64,000 nt of DNA from Acaudatibacter sp035532115. GTDB taxonomy: Bacteria > Pseudomonadota > Alphaproteobacteria > Caulobacterales > Caulobacteraceae. Numbering within the stretch: position 1 is the stretch's first letter; each line of letters begins with the position of its first letter. The translations under genes were made by a program, and so were the position numbers. Below the pieces are notes generated by a model. The model saw only the letters and a program-made list of their open reading frames with translations. It ran no database searches and was not told the DNA's origin. The stretch is from contig DATKRO010000006.1 in assembly GCA_035532115.1 (NCBI GenBank), positions 32,705 through 96,704 on the forward strand, in the 5' to 3' direction. Shown here piece after piece: positions 1 through 9,015 of this stretch.

Positions 1-918
1 GCCGCCGAACTGCTCCGCCGCGCCGAACTCGCGGTCGAGGCGGCCAAGGCGGCCGGGCGCGGCGGTCCCGCCGCCTCGTATGGGCAGGCGCTGGAGAGCG
101 ACGGCCTTTCGCGGCTGGCGCTGGAGGCCGACCTGCGCGGCGCCATCGCGCGCGGCGAAATCGCCGCCTTCTTCCAGCCGATCGTGCGGCTCTCGACCGG
201 CGAGCTCGCCGGCTTCGAGGCGCTGGCGCGCTGGCGCCACCCCCGGCGCGGCTTTCTCGCGCCAGACGATTTCCTGGAGCTGCTGGGCGAGATGGGACTG
301 ATGGCCGAACTCGGCGCCCACATGATGCGCCAGGCCGCGATCCAGCTTGGCGCCTGGCGGCGGGCCCATCCGGCCGTCGACCATCTGACCTGCAGCGTCA
401 ACCTCTCCACCGGCGAGATCGACCGCGACGGACTTGTGGACGAGGTCGCCGGTCTGGTGCGCCGCAACGCCCTGAGGCGCGGCTCGCTGAAGCTGGAGAT
501 CACCGAGAGCGACATCATGCGCGATCCCGATCGCGCGGCCGTCACCTTGCGCGCGCTGCGCGATGCCGGCGCTGGATTGGCGCTGGACGACTTCGGCACC
601 GGCTTCTCGTCACTGGCCTACCTGACCCGGCTGCCGTTCGACACCCTCAAGATCGACCGCTATTTCGTGCGCACGATGGCGGCCAACGAAGGCTCGGCGA
701 AGATCGTGCGCTCGGTGATCAAGCTCGGCCAGGATCTGGCGCTCGAGGTGGTGGCCGAGGGGGTGGAGAACGGCGTCATGGCCCGCGCCCTCCTCGATCT
801 CGGCTGCGATTACGGCCAGGGCTACGGCTACGCCCCGGCGCTCTCGCCGCAGGAGGCGGAAGTCTATCTCAACGAATGCTACGCCGACGGCGCCGCGCCG
901 GTGAAGGCGCGGGGGTAG
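1..918 (+). CDS. GGDEF-EAL protein, C-terminal part (c-di-GMP phosphodiesterase)
   Basis: The gene is cut by the window edge, so about 305 C-terminal residues are visible. The first ~20 residues (LLRRAELAVEAAKAAGRGG) are the typical last helix of a GGDEF domain. From about residue 45 a complete EAL domain follows: GFEALARW (EAL at visible residues 73-75), LEITESD, DDFGTGFSSL, LKIDRYFV and VVAEGVEN. These are the metal- and substrate-binding motifs of cyclic di-GMP phosphodiesterases, so the EAL half looks catalytically competent. Whether the GGDEF half is active or only regulatory cannot be judged because its signature lies outside the window. It ends 64 nt before the convergent yqgE gene. 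The role in motility/biofilm switching is inferred from the family. Confidence 0.93.
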   Translation, partial: AAELLRRAELAVEAAKAAGRGGPAASYGQALESDGLSRLALEADLRGAIARGEIAAFFQPIVRLSTGELAGFEALARWRHPRRGFLAPDDFLELLGEMGLMAELGAHMMRQAAIQLGAWRRAHPAVDHLTCSVNLSTGEIDRDGLVDEVAGLVRRNALRRGSLKLEITESDIMRDPDRAAVTLRALRDAGAGLALDDFGTGFSSLAYLTRLPFDTLKIDRYFVRTMAANEGSAKIVRSVIKLGQDLALEVVAEGVENGVMARALLDLGCDYGQGYGYAPALSPQEAEVYLNECYADGAAPVKARG

Positions 919-982
919 GCCGGCGGCGCATGCCGCTCCAGCTCATGTTCGGACTCGCGGCCTGCGAGCGTCCGAAACGGCC

Positions 983-1564
983 CTACGCCCTGCCCGCCAG
1001 TCCCGACAGCTTGTCGGCGGCGACGCCGATCTTGGCCAGGGCGCGAGACCATTTGCGCTCGTAGTCGTCGCCGAAGATCAGGGACTCGTCCGGCTCGCAG
1101 GTGAGCCAGGTGCTTTCGCGGATCTCGTGCTCGAGCTGGCCAGCGCCCCAGCCGGCGTAGCCGAGCGCCAGCAGCGAACGCCGGGGGCGGCTGTTGTGGC
1201 CGGCCAGCGCCTCCAGCGCCTCGCGCGTCGCAGTGAGGGTGAAGCCGGGCGCCACCCTGACGCTGGAGGCGGCGCAGAAATAGTCGTCGGAATGCAGCAC
1301 CAGGCCCCGATCGCGCTCCACCGGACCGCCCAGCAGCACCAGGTCGTCCGGCAGCTTGATCGAGGACTTGACGCCGATGCCCGCGAGGACCCTCGCCAGG
1401 CTCAGCCCTTCCACCGGACGGTTCACCACGATGCCCATCGCGTGCTCGGCGGTGTGGGCGCAGACGAAGATCACCGCTCTTTCGAACCTGGGGTCGCCGA
1501 TGCCGGGCATCGCGACCAGGAGCCGGCCGGTGAGGAACGCGCCGGGATCATCGGACATGATCAT
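983..1564 (-). CDS. YqgE/AlgH family protein (DUF179)
   Basis: A 193-residue protein beginning MIMSDDPGAFLTGRLLVAMP, which is characteristic of the YqgE/AlgH (DUF179) family. Further family hallmarks are the GIVVNRP segment, the LLGGPVERDRGLVLH stretch and a C-terminal GYAGWGAGQLE motif. Length matches the family's usual 180-200 residues. A second ATG two codons in (1558) could be the true start. Function is not established biochemically; AlgH has been linked to alginate regulation in Pseudomonas, and the fold is a compact alpha/beta sandwich. It is divergent from the downstream peroxiredoxin, sharing a ~110-nt upstream region with it. Confidence 0.93.
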   Translation of the reverse strand: MIMSDDPGAFLTGRLLVAMPGIGDPRFERAVIFVCAHTAEHAMGIVVNRPVEGLSLARVLAGIGVKSSIKLPDDLVLLGGPVERDRGLVLHSDDYFCAASSVRVAPGFTLTATREALEALAGHNSRPRRSLLALGYAGWGAGQLEHEIRESTWLTCEPDESLIFGDDYERKWSRALAKIGVAADKLSGLAGRA

Positions 1565-1674
1565 ATGATCGGCGCCCGTGCGGCGTGAATCAAGCCCGCG
1601 TCGAGGTGCGGCGCCTTGGCGCGGGCCGGCGTCCGGTCTATGTGCGAGCCGCCATCATGCCCAGGAGTCGCGCC

Positions 1675-2157
1675 ATGACGATCAAGGTCGGGGACAAGGT
1701 CCCGCACGCCACCCTCACCACCTTCGGGCCGGACGGCCCCAGGCCGGTCTCCACCGAGGAGCTGTTCGAGGGCAAGACCGTGGGGTTGTTCGCCGTGCCG
1801 GGCGCCTTCACGCCGACCTGCTCGGCCCGCCACCTGCCCAGCTTCAAGCAGCATGCATCCGAACTGAGGGCCAAGGGCGTCGATACGATCGCCTGCGTCT
1901 CGGTCAACGACGTCTTCGTGATGAAGGCCTGGGGCGAGAACCAGGGCGTCGGCGAGGACGTGCTGATGCTCGCCGACGGCAACGGCGAGTTCACCCGGGC
2001 GCTGGGTCTGGAGCTCGACGGGGCGCGCTTCGGCATGGGCCAGCGCTCGCAGCGCTATTCGATGGTGGTCAAGAACGGCGTCGTCGAGACGCTCAACGTG
2101 GAGCAGGGCGGCGAATACCGTGTCTCGTCCGCCGAGTACATGCTGGCGCAGCTCTAG
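1675..2157 (+). CDS. Peroxiredoxin, Prx5-like
   Basis: A 160-residue thiol peroxidase of the Prx5 (redoxin) family. The peroxidatic cysteine C49 sits in the conserved PGAFTPTCS motif, and a second cysteine is present at C74 (IACVSVND). The C-terminal half (FGMGQRSQRYSMVV) is typical of glutaredoxin/thioredoxin-dependent Prx5 proteins. It would reduce hydrogen peroxide and organic hydroperoxides in the cytosol. The ATG at 1675 is chosen because AGGAG lies about eight bases upstream and because the N-terminus MTIKVGDKVPHATL is the conserved family start; an open extension back to 1585 has no homology-like character. Gene is monocistronic by position. Confidence 0.95.
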   Translation: MTIKVGDKVPHATLTTFGPDGPRPVSTEELFEGKTVGLFAVPGAFTPTCSARHLPSFKQHASELRAKGVDTIACVSVNDVFVMKAWGENQGVGEDVLMLADGNGEFTRALGLELDGARFGMGQRSQRYSMVVKNGVVETLNVEQGGEYRVSSAEYMLAQL

Positions 2158-2195
2158 CGGCCTTCCCGCGTCACCATCCGGAACGCAGGTGCGCG

Positions 2196-3974
2196 TCAGG
2201 CCCCCAGCGCTTCGGGCGTCGCCCTGAACAGGTCCACCGAGCCCTGGGTCACGGCCTGGGCGAGGCCGGGGGCCTGGGCCAGGATCTGTTCGGAGAAGAC
2301 CCGGGCAAGGCCGATCCTGGTGCGCAGGTAGTCCCGGTCGGGGTCGCCGTTGGCCAGCCGCTCGGAGGCGACGAGCGCGGCCTTGCCCAGCATCCAGCCG
2401 CCCACCACGTCGCCGAGCAGCTTCAGGTAAGGCGTCGCGCCGGCGAGCGCGTCAGGCTGGGCGTGGCCGCGCCGCTCGATCAGCCAGCCAGTGGTGGACT
2501 GCACCGCCGCCAGCCCCGCCTCCAGCCGTCCGCCGATGCCGTGCAGCCACGCGTCGTCGGCGCTCTTCAGGGCTGCGGCGGTGGGCACGATGTCGTCCAC
2601 CAGTTCGCGCACCGCCTGCCCCTTGCCGAGCGCCAGCTTGCGCCCCATCAGGTCGATGGCGTGCACCCCGTTCGTGCCTTCGTAGATCGGCAGGATGCGG
2701 GCGTCGCGATAGTGCTGGGCGGCGCCGGTCTCCTCGATGAACCCCATGCCCCCCTGGATCTGCAAGGCCGCGGACGCCGCCTCGACGCCCAGATCGGTGG
2801 ACCAGGCCTTGGCGATCGGCGTGAATAGTTCCTGGCGGAAGATGGCGGCGTCGCGGTCGACCGGATTGGCGGCCGTGCGCGCCAGATCCGCGGCGACCGC
2901 CGTGGAGAGGCAAAGGCCGCGCGCCGCCTCGATCTTCGCCTTGATCAGCATCAGGGTCCGGCGCACGTCCGGATGGTCGAAGAGGCGCGACGGATAGGCG
3001 CCGGTCCAGGCCGAGCGGCCCTGCCTGCGCTCCAGCGAATAGGCGAGCGCCTGCTGATAGGCGCGCTCGGCGATGGCGACGCCCTGCACGCCGACGGCGA
3101 GCCTCGCGGCGTTCATCATCACGAACATGGCCGCCAGCCCCTGGTTGGGCGCGCCGACCAGTTCGGCGCTCGCCCCTTCGTAGAGCATGACGCAGGTGGG
3201 CGAGGCGTGGATGCCGAGCTTGTGCTCGATCGAGGCGGGGCGAAGCTGGTTGGCTGCGCCGAGGACGCCATCCTCGCCGACGAGACGCTTGGGCGCGATG
3301 AACAGCGACAGCCCGCGCGAGCCCGGCGGCGCGTTTGGCAGGCGCGCCAGCACCAGGTGGACGATGTTGTCCGCCATGTCGTGATCGCCCCAGGTGATGA
3401 AGATCTTCTGGCCGCTGAGGCGCCAGCGGTCGCCGTCGGGCTCGGCGCGGGTGGTGAGCGCGCCCAGGTCCGAGCCGGCCTGCGGCTCCGTGAGGTTCAT
3501 GGTCCCGGTCCATTCGCCCGAGACCAGTCTGGGCAGATAGAGTCCCTTCTGGCGCGCGTCGCCGTTCTTCTCGATGGCCTCGATGGTGCCCTGGGTCAGC
3601 ATGGGGCAGAGGCTGAAGGCGAGGTTCGCGGCCTGGAGGATCTCGAAGACGGCGAGTTCGACGGCCTTGGGCAGGCCCTGGCCGCCGAACCTCTCGTCCG
3701 CGGCCAGGCTGTTCCATCCGCCGCCGGCGAACTGGCGATAGGCGTCGGCAAATCCCGGCGGCGCGTTGACGACGCCGTTCTCGAAGACCGCCCCGGCGAC
3801 GTCGCCGGGGCGGTTGAGCGGCGCAAGGACATCGCGCGCCAGCGCGCCGGCGCCTTCCAGCACCGCCGTCACCGTCTCGGCGTCGGCGCCCGGGAACGCG
3901 CCGGCGAGGCGACTGAAATCCGCCGCGGCGTCGAGAGCGAAGACGAGATCCTTGACCGGCGCCCTGAAAGTCAT
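2196..3974 (-). CDS. Acyl-CoA dehydrogenase (DmdC-like, long C-terminal domain)
   Basis: A 592-residue acyl-CoA dehydrogenase of the long type with an extra C-terminal domain, as in DmdC (3-methylmercaptopropionyl-CoA dehydrogenase) and many uncharacterised beta-oxidation enzymes. N-terminus MTFRAPVKDLVFALD is typical of this subgroup. FAD/substrate-binding segments include GTMNLTEPQAGSDLG and KIFITWGDHDM. The catalytic-base glutamate is expected in PIYEGTNGVHAIDLMGRKL. Start is set at 3974 rather than 4043 because family homology begins there. It would oxidise an acyl-CoA thioester to the 2-enoyl-CoA, passing electrons to ETF. Substrate specificity (DMSP degradation or ordinary fatty acids) cannot be read from sequence; no other dmd genes are nearby. 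Confidence 0.92.
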   Translation of the reverse strand: MTFRAPVKDLVFALDAAADFSRLAGAFPGADAETVTAVLEGAGALARDVLAPLNRPGDVAGAVFENGVVNAPPGFADAYRQFAGGGWNSLAADERFGGQGLPKAVELAVFEILQAANLAFSLCPMLTQGTIEAIEKNGDARQKGLYLPRLVSGEWTGTMNLTEPQAGSDLGALTTRAEPDGDRWRLSGQKIFITWGDHDMADNIVHLVLARLPNAPPGSRGLSLFIAPKRLVGEDGVLGAANQLRPASIEHKLGIHASPTCVMLYEGASAELVGAPNQGLAAMFVMMNAARLAVGVQGVAIAERAYQQALAYSLERRQGRSAWTGAYPSRLFDHPDVRRTLMLIKAKIEAARGLCLSTAVAADLARTAANPVDRDAAIFRQELFTPIAKAWSTDLGVEAASAALQIQGGMGFIEETGAAQHYRDARILPIYEGTNGVHAIDLMGRKLALGKGQAVRELVDDIVPTAAALKSADDAWLHGIGGRLEAGLAAVQSTTGWLIERRGHAQPDALAGATPYLKLLGDVVGGWMLGKAALVASERLANGDPDRDYLRTRIGLARVFSEQILAQAPGLAQAVTQGSVDLFRATPEALGA

Positions 3975-4143
3975 GTCGTTCCTCGCCCTGGATGTAGTCC
4001 TATCTAGGCCGGCTGGGCCGCTGCGGCCAAGGCGCCGCCGCACATCACGGCTTCGTGAGGCGATGCAACGAGCGTTGCCGGAAAAACACCATCATCTCCG
4101 GTCCCTCTTGCCAGGCGAGGGTCGAGCGTTGAAAGAGGCCGTC

Positions 4144-4749
4144 ATGCGCCTGCGCCGGTCCGCCAGTCTCGCCGCGATCGCCCTGGTCGTCCCCCTCGCC
4201 GCTACCGCCGCCTCGCAGAACGTCGCCGATCTGCGGAGCGGCCACTATGTGCTCGATCCGAGGCATTCCAGCTTGATCGCCAGGGTCTCGCACATGGGGG
4301 TTTCGCTCTACACCCTGCGCTTCGACGCCCTCAGCGCCACGTTCGACTATGACGCCGCCCATCCGCAGGCCGCCAAGGTGCAAGCCAGCGTCGATCCCGC
4401 TTCGCTGGACGTCGGCGCCGACTACTCGAAAGCCTTCGCCCAGGAGTTTCTCTCGGTGGACAAGTTCCCGGCCGCAACGTTCGTCTCCACCGATGTCCAC
4501 GAGGGCGCGGGCGACGCCGGGACCATGACCGGCGACCTCACCCTCATGGGCGTAACCCGGCCCGTCACCTTCGACGTCACCTTCGTCGGGGCCGGTCACG
4601 AACCCCTGCCGCTGCCGTTCGGGCAGGAGGCCGCCGGGTTCACCGCCGTCGCCACAATCAAGCGGTCCGACTTCGGCTCGGTGTTCCTCAGCAACTTCGT
4701 CGGCGACGACGTGACCCTGGAGATCGATGCGGAGTTCGACCGCAAATGA
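4144..4749 (+). CDS. YceI family periplasmic protein (first of operon)
   Basis: A 201-residue YceI-family protein with a signal peptide (MRLRRSASLAAIALVVPLAA, cleavage near TAASQN). The mature part has the lipocalin-like YceI pattern: YVLDPRHSSLIARVSHMG, EFLSVDKFPAATFVST, GDLTLMGVTRPVTFDV and a C-terminal beta-strand ending DVTLEIDAEFD. YceI proteins bind polyisoprenoid/quinone-type lipids in the periplasm. The ATG at 4144 is preceded by AAAGAGG. Its stop overlaps the start of the cytochrome b561 gene by 4 nt (ATGA), indicating translational coupling. The operon context suggests lipid-quinone handling connected to membrane electron transfer. Confidence 0.93.
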   Translation: MRLRRSASLAAIALVVPLAATAASQNVADLRSGHYVLDPRHSSLIARVSHMGVSLYTLRFDALSATFDYDAAHPQAAKVQASVDPASLDVGADYSKAFAQEFLSVDKFPAATFVSTDVHEGAGDAGTMTGDLTLMGVTRPVTFDVTFVGAGHEPLPLPFGQEAAGFTAVATIKRSDFGSVFLSNFVGDDVTLEIDAEFDRK

Positions 4750-5372
4750 CCGCCGCCCTCTCGCGGGTCACGCCGGCCAATGCCACCGCCGAGCGCTCGC
4801 GCTATTCCAGCCTCGCCATCGCCCTGCACTGGCTGATCGCGCTCCTGATCATCGGCAACATCGCGCTGGCCTGGTACGTCGGCTCGCTCAGGGGCCTGGC
4901 CCAGGTCTCGCCGCTGATGCTGCACAAGTCCATCGGCATCACCGTGCTGCTGCTCAGTCTGGCGCGGCTTGGCTGGCGTCTCGCGGTCCCGCCGCCGAAA
5001 CTGCCGGCCTACGTCCGCGGTTGGGAGCGCCTCGCCGCCCAGGGCGTTCACGTGCTCTTCTACGCACTGATGCTGGGTCTGCCGCTCTCCGGCTGGGCCT
5101 GGGTGTCGTCCAGCCCGCTGATCAAGGTGCATCCCACGGTGCTCTTCGGCCTCGTCCCCTGGCCGGCGGCGCCGCTTCCGCGCCTCGGCCCAGATCAGCT
5201 CTACGCCGCCAACAAGGCCTTTGGCTTCACCCATAAGACCCTCGCCAAGATCGCCTACGCCACCATAGCCCTGCACGTCCTCGCCGCCCTCAAGCATCAG
5301 TTCCTCGACCGGGACGATGTGGTGGCCAGGATGATCCCCTTCGTGCGCCGCAGCATCACGGGTGCGCCATGA
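4746..5372 (+). CDS. Cytochrome b561 family protein
   Basis: A 208-residue four-helix membrane cytochrome b of the prokaryotic b561 family. Putative haem-ligand histidines lie in ALHWLIALL (TM1), LMLHKSIGITV (TM2), GVHVLFYALML (TM3) and the TM4 pair FTHKTLAKIAY / IALHVLAALKHQFL. The terminal KHQFLDRDDVVARM motif is a family signature. It would shuttle electrons across the inner membrane, often oxidising ubiquinol. It sits between two yceI genes with 4-nt overlaps on both sides, an arrangement common in proteobacteria. Confidence 0.94.
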   Translation: MTAALSRVTPANATAERSRYSSLAIALHWLIALLIIGNIALAWYVGSLRGLAQVSPLMLHKSIGITVLLLSLARLGWRLAVPPPKLPAYVRGWERLAAQGVHVLFYALMLGLPLSGWAWVSSSPLIKVHPTVLFGLVPWPAAPLPRLGPDQLYAANKAFGFTHKTLAKIAYATIALHVLAALKHQFLDRDDVVARMIPFVRRSITGAP

Positions 5373-5938
5373 GCTTCGTTCGCCTGCTTGCCGCGGCCAC
5401 CGTCGCCTGGGCGATCGCCGCGCCGGCCCTCGCCGCGCCGCCGCTCTGGACCGTGGACAAGGCCGCCTCCAGGCTGGGCTTTGCCGGCGAGGTGAGCGGC
5501 CAGGCCTTCACCGGCGTCTTTCGCCGCTGGGATGCCTCCATCCGCTTCGACCCGAACGATCTGGCGCACTCCAGCGTCTCGGCCAGCATCGACATGACCT
5601 CGTTCGCCACCGGCAGCGCCGACCGCGACGCGCTCCTGCCCGATCCCGACTGGTTCTGGACCAGCCACTTCCCGCGCGCGACCTTCGTGGCCACGCGCTT
5701 CCGGGTGCTGGCGCCCGGGCGCTATGCGGCCGACGGCGTCCTGACGCTCCGAGGCGTCGCCAAGCCCCTGACGCTGCCCTTCGCCCTGGCCGTCAGCGGC
5801 GCCTCGGCGAAGATGACCGCCAGCGTCGGCCTCAACCGGCTCGCCTTCGGCGTCGGCCAGGGCGAGTGGAAGGCGACCGACACCGTACCAGCCGCGGTGG
5901 CCGTCACCGTGGACCTCACCGCCCGCCGGGCGCGCTAG
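5369..5938 (+). CDS. YceI family periplasmic protein (third of operon)
   Basis: A 189-residue YceI paralogue with signal peptide MSFVRLLAAATVAWAIAAPA and cleavage after ALAAP. The mature domain shows WTVDKAASRLGFAGEVSGQ, a central HFPRATFVAT and GVLTLRGVAKPLTLPF, which are YceI family landmarks. It differs considerably from the first YceI in this operon, so this is not a recent duplication. It is translationally coupled to the cytochrome b561 gene (ATGA at 5369-5372). Two distinct YceI carriers around one cytochrome suggests different ligands or a relay; this is inference. Confidence 0.93.
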   Translation: MSFVRLLAAATVAWAIAAPALAAPPLWTVDKAASRLGFAGEVSGQAFTGVFRRWDASIRFDPNDLAHSSVSASIDMTSFATGSADRDALLPDPDWFWTSHFPRATFVATRFRVLAPGRYAADGVLTLRGVAKPLTLPFALAVSGASAKMTASVGLNRLAFGVGQGEWKATDTVPAAVAVTVDLTARRAR

Positions 5939-5946
5939 GGCGGCGC

Positions 5947-6900
5947 TTGGCGCGCGCCTCCCAGGCCAGGCCGCCGGCGCCAGCCGACGTCGCCACCGCC
6001 GTCGAGGCGCTCCGGGCGGGACGCCTCGTCATTTTGCCCACCGAGACCGTCTATGGCCTGGCCGCCGACGGCGCCAACGCGCAGGCGGTGGCGCATCTCT
6101 ACGCGGCCAAGGGCCGGCCAAGGTTCAATCCGCTGATCGCCCACGTCACCGGCCTCGGCATGGCCGAGCGCTGCGCCCGGCTCGACGAGCGGGCGCGCCG
6201 CCTCGCCGGCGCCTTCTGGCCAGGGCCTTTGACCATCGTCGCGCCCCTCGTCGACCCCGGCCTCGTCTGCGACCTCGCCCGCGCCGGCCTGACGAGCGTG
6301 GCCGTGCGCGCACCCGCCCATCCGATAGCGCAGGGGGTGCTGCAGCGCTTCGGCCGCCCCATCGTGGCGCCTTCCGCCAACCGGTCCGGGCGCCCCAGCC
6401 CGACCAGCTTGGCAGACGCCATGGCCGAGACCGGCCCGGGCGCGGCAGCCGCCCTGGACGGCGGCCGGTGCGAGGTCGGACTTGAATCCACCGTGGTCGC
6501 TCTGCTGGAGGGCCCGCCACGGCTTCTGAGGCCAGGGGCGGTGACACGCGCCCAGATCGTGGCCCTGATCGGCCCGCTCGCCGAGGCCGAGGCGGACGCC
6601 GCCCGCTCCCCGGGACGGCTTGCGCGCCACTACGCGCCCGCCGCGCCGCTGCGCCTGGACGCCGAGGCGCCGGCGCCGGGCGAGGCCTTCCTCGCCTTCG
6701 GTCCTGCGCCCGATGGGCCGATCGTCTTCAACCTCAGCCCGTCGGGGGACCTTGGCGAAGCCGCCGCCAATCTCTTCTCTCTCCTGCGCGCCGCCGACGC
6801 CCTGGCGCCGGTCGCCATCGCCGTCGCCCCGGTCCCGGACGAGGGCCTCGGCGAAGCCATCAACGACCGGCTGCGCCGCGGCGCGGGATATGTCGGCTGA
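5947..6900 (+). CDS. L-threonylcarbamoyladenylate synthase (Sua5/YrdC)
   Basis: A ~317-residue Sua5-type enzyme making threonylcarbamoyl-AMP from threonine, bicarbonate and ATP for the t6A37 modification of ANN-decoding tRNAs. YrdC domain motifs visible: ILPTETVYGLAADG, KGRPRFNPLIAHV, FWPGPLTIV, VAVRAPAHP, RPIVAPSANRSGRPSPT and GLESTVVAL. The C-terminal Sua5 domain begins after the linker SPGRLARHYAPAAPLRL. The length matches two-domain Sua5 rather than short YrdC. No ATG lies in a suitable place; TTG at 5947, nine bases after the previous stop, gives the expected N-terminus. Assignment is firm, start moderately so. Confidence 0.93.
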   Translation: MARASQARPPAPADVATAVEALRAGRLVILPTETVYGLAADGANAQAVAHLYAAKGRPRFNPLIAHVTGLGMAERCARLDERARRLAGAFWPGPLTIVAPLVDPGLVCDLARAGLTSVAVRAPAHPIAQGVLQRFGRPIVAPSANRSGRPSPTSLADAMAETGPGAAAALDGGRCEVGLESTVVALLEGPPRLLRPGAVTRAQIVALIGPLAEAEADAARSPGRLARHYAPAAPLRLDAEAPAPGEAFLAFGPAPDGPIVFNLSPSGDLGEAAANLFSLLRAADALAPVAIAVAPVPDEGLGEAINDRLRRGAGYVG

Positions 6901-7027
6901 AGCGCCGAGTGGACGTGGGTGAGAGGAAAGTCATTGCCTTGCGCTCGACCTGGGGGGTTCTGATGAAGATACCCGTGTCGCCGCTCCGTATAGCCGCTCA
7001 AGAAACCACAAGTTACCCTGGGCCACC

Positions 7028-8437
7028 ATGTCCATTCCCGTCCCCGCCGAGGTGATCGCCCGCCTGAAGGCGGTTCTGGGCGAGGGCGGCTGGAGCGATG
7101 ACCCCCAACGCCTCGCCCCCAAGCTGGTCGAATGGCGCGACCGCTGGAGCGGAACGACGCCGCTCCTTGCGCTGCCAAAGTCGACGGCCGAGGTCGCCGC
7201 CGTGGTGGGCATCTGTGCGGCGTCGGCGACGCCGATCACGCCCCAGGGCGGCAATACCGGGCTGGTCGGCGGTCAGATTCCCCAGGGCGAGATCCTGGTC
7301 TCGCTGGAGCGCATGCGGGCGGTGCGCGAGATCGATGTCGCCGACGACGTCCTCGTCTGCGAGGCCGGCGTCACCCTGGCGGCGGCGCACGACGCGGCGG
7401 CGGACGTGCGCCGACGGTTCCCCCTGAGCCTCGCCTCCGAGGGCTCGGCCACCATCGGCGGCCTCGTCTCCACCAATGCGGGCGGCGTCGCGGTGCTGCG
7501 CTACGGAACCATGCGCGATCTGGTGCTCGGCCTCGAGGCGGTGCTGCCGACGGGCGAGATCTGGCGCGGCCTGAAGCGCCTGCGCAAGGACAACACCGGC
7601 TACGACCTGAAGCAGCTTTTGATCGGCGCAGAGGGTACGCTGGGCGTGGTGACCGCCGCGGCCCTGAAGCTGTTCCCGATCCTGGCCTCGCGCGCCACCG
7701 CCTTCGCAGGCATTGCGAGCCCCGCCGACGCGGTCGCCCTGCTGCGCCTGGCCAAGGAGGCGACCGGCGGGGCGGTGGAGAGCTTCGAGCTGGTCGGGCG
7801 GCTGGGGATCGACCTGGCGGTGCGCGGATTTGCCGGGGCGCGCGAGCCGCTGCAGAGCCGGCCTGAGTGGTACGTGCTGATCGAGATCGCCAGCGGCGAG
7901 CCCGGCGCGGCCGAGGCGGGGCTGGAGCGCCTGCTGGAGGCGGGGCTCGCGGCGAACCTCGTCGCCGACGCCGCCATCGCCCAAACCGAGGCCCAGGCAA
8001 AGGCGTTCTGGTCCCTGCGCGAGAACCAGTCGGCGGCGCAGAAGCCGGAGGGCCCGGCCTGGAAGCATGACGTCTCGGTTCCGGTCTCGCGCATCGCCGA
8101 GTTCATCGAAACCGCCGGACACACACTGGAGGCGCGCTGGCCGGGCGTGCGCGTCGACGCATTCGGTCACGTGGGCGACGGCAACATCCACTACGATATC
8201 CTGGCGCCGGCCGGGGGCGATCTCGCCCGCCATGCGGCCCTGTGCGACGAGGCCGCAAGAGTGGTGCACGATCTGGTGGCGTCCCTGGAGGGCTCGATCT
8301 CGGCCGAGCACGGGCTTGGGACCATGAAGACCGCCGAGGCGCTCGCCTACAAGGCGCCGGCCGAGGTGCTGGCGTTGCGCGCCATCCGCGCCGCCCTCGA
8401 TCCCGGCCGGATCATGAACCCCCGGGTGCTGTTCTGA
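7028..8437 (+). CDS. FAD-linked 2-hydroxyacid dehydrogenase (D2HGDH/GlcD-like)
   Basis: A 469-residue FAD-binding oxidoreductase of the vanillyl-alcohol-oxidase fold, closest in layout to D-2-hydroxyglutarate / D-lactate dehydrogenases. The FAD pyrophosphate loop is PQGGNTGLVGGQIP. Next come SEGSATIGGLVSTNAGG and KDNTGYDLKQLLIGAEGTLG. The C-terminal metal/active-site motifs are HVGDGNIHYD and SAEHGLGTMK, ending in the usual DPGRIMNPRVLF. It probably oxidises a D-2-hydroxyacid and passes electrons to ETF or a quinone. No glcE/glcF partners are adjacent, which favours the stand-alone D2HGDH-like group. Confidence 0.93.
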   Translation: MSIPVPAEVIARLKAVLGEGGWSDDPQRLAPKLVEWRDRWSGTTPLLALPKSTAEVAAVVGICAASATPITPQGGNTGLVGGQIPQGEILVSLERMRAVREIDVADDVLVCEAGVTLAAAHDAAADVRRRFPLSLASEGSATIGGLVSTNAGGVAVLRYGTMRDLVLGLEAVLPTGEIWRGLKRLRKDNTGYDLKQLLIGAEGTLGVVTAAALKLFPILASRATAFAGIASPADAVALLRLAKEATGGAVESFELVGRLGIDLAVRGFAGAREPLQSRPEWYVLIEIASGEPGAAEAGLERLLEAGLAANLVADAAIAQTEAQAKAFWSLRENQSAAQKPEGPAWKHDVSVPVSRIAEFIETAGHTLEARWPGVRVDAFGHVGDGNIHYDILAPAGGDLARHAALCDEAARVVHDLVASLEGSISAEHGLGTMKTAEALAYKAPAEVLALRAIRAALDPGRIMNPRVLF

Positions 8438-8461
8438 TTCGCGCGGCGGCGGCGCGCGGTC

Positions 8462-8869
8462 TCAGCCGCCATGGTCGCTCGTCACCCTGAAGCCGACGAT
8501 CACCGGCTCGCGCCCGCCGGGAGATTTGAATAAGGCGGTCTGCACCGTGAGGGTGCGATCGATGTAGCGATAGGCGGTGGAAAGGCGCGTGGTCGTGCCG
8601 ATCGCATCGTCGCTGGCATCCCACGACGTGAGTTCGACGGAGCTTGGCGGCTCGGACGGGATCAGGGCGCGGAATTCGCCGAGCTGAGCCTCGGTGGTCG
8701 GGTTCTTCAGCTCATGGGCGAGGTGGGGATCGCCGTCGAGATCGGCGCCGGCGCTGACCTCGTCGAAGAACTGGCGCGCGATCGAATCGGCCGCGGGGTC
8801 CAGGGTCGGCGCGGCAGGCTTGCACGCGGCGAGGGCCAGCGACAGCGACAGCCAAACGAATCGCGGCAT
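8462..8869 (-). CDS. Small lipoprotein, unknown function
   Basis: A 135-residue predicted lipoprotein with signal peptide MPRFVWLSLSLALAAC and lipobox LAAC (Cys16). The mature part is acidic and polar with no motif I recognise; a C-terminal stretch (TALFKSPGGREPVIVGFRV) looks beta-rich. Start at 8869 is supported by GGGAGG followed by eight bases before the ATG and by the immediate signal peptide; longer open frame to 8938 would bury the signal. It converges with the FAD dehydrogenase gene. Confidence 0.75.
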   Translation of the reverse strand: MPRFVWLSLSLALAACKPAAPTLDPAADSIARQFFDEVSAGADLDGDPHLAHELKNPTTEAQLGEFRALIPSEPPSSVELTSWDASDDAIGTTTRLSTAYRYIDRTLTVQTALFKSPGGREPVIVGFRVTSDHGG

Positions 8870-9015
8870 CGCGATCCTCCCGTTCCAATCCAAGGCTGAG
8901 GCATTGGCGCGGCGCTGTCCACATTCGGGGCGACACATTCGGGGCGAGGCGCGAGCGATTGCCCTGAGCGGCCCGCTGGCCTACGATGTTGCACCGCAGC
9001 ATGGAGACTTTGCGC

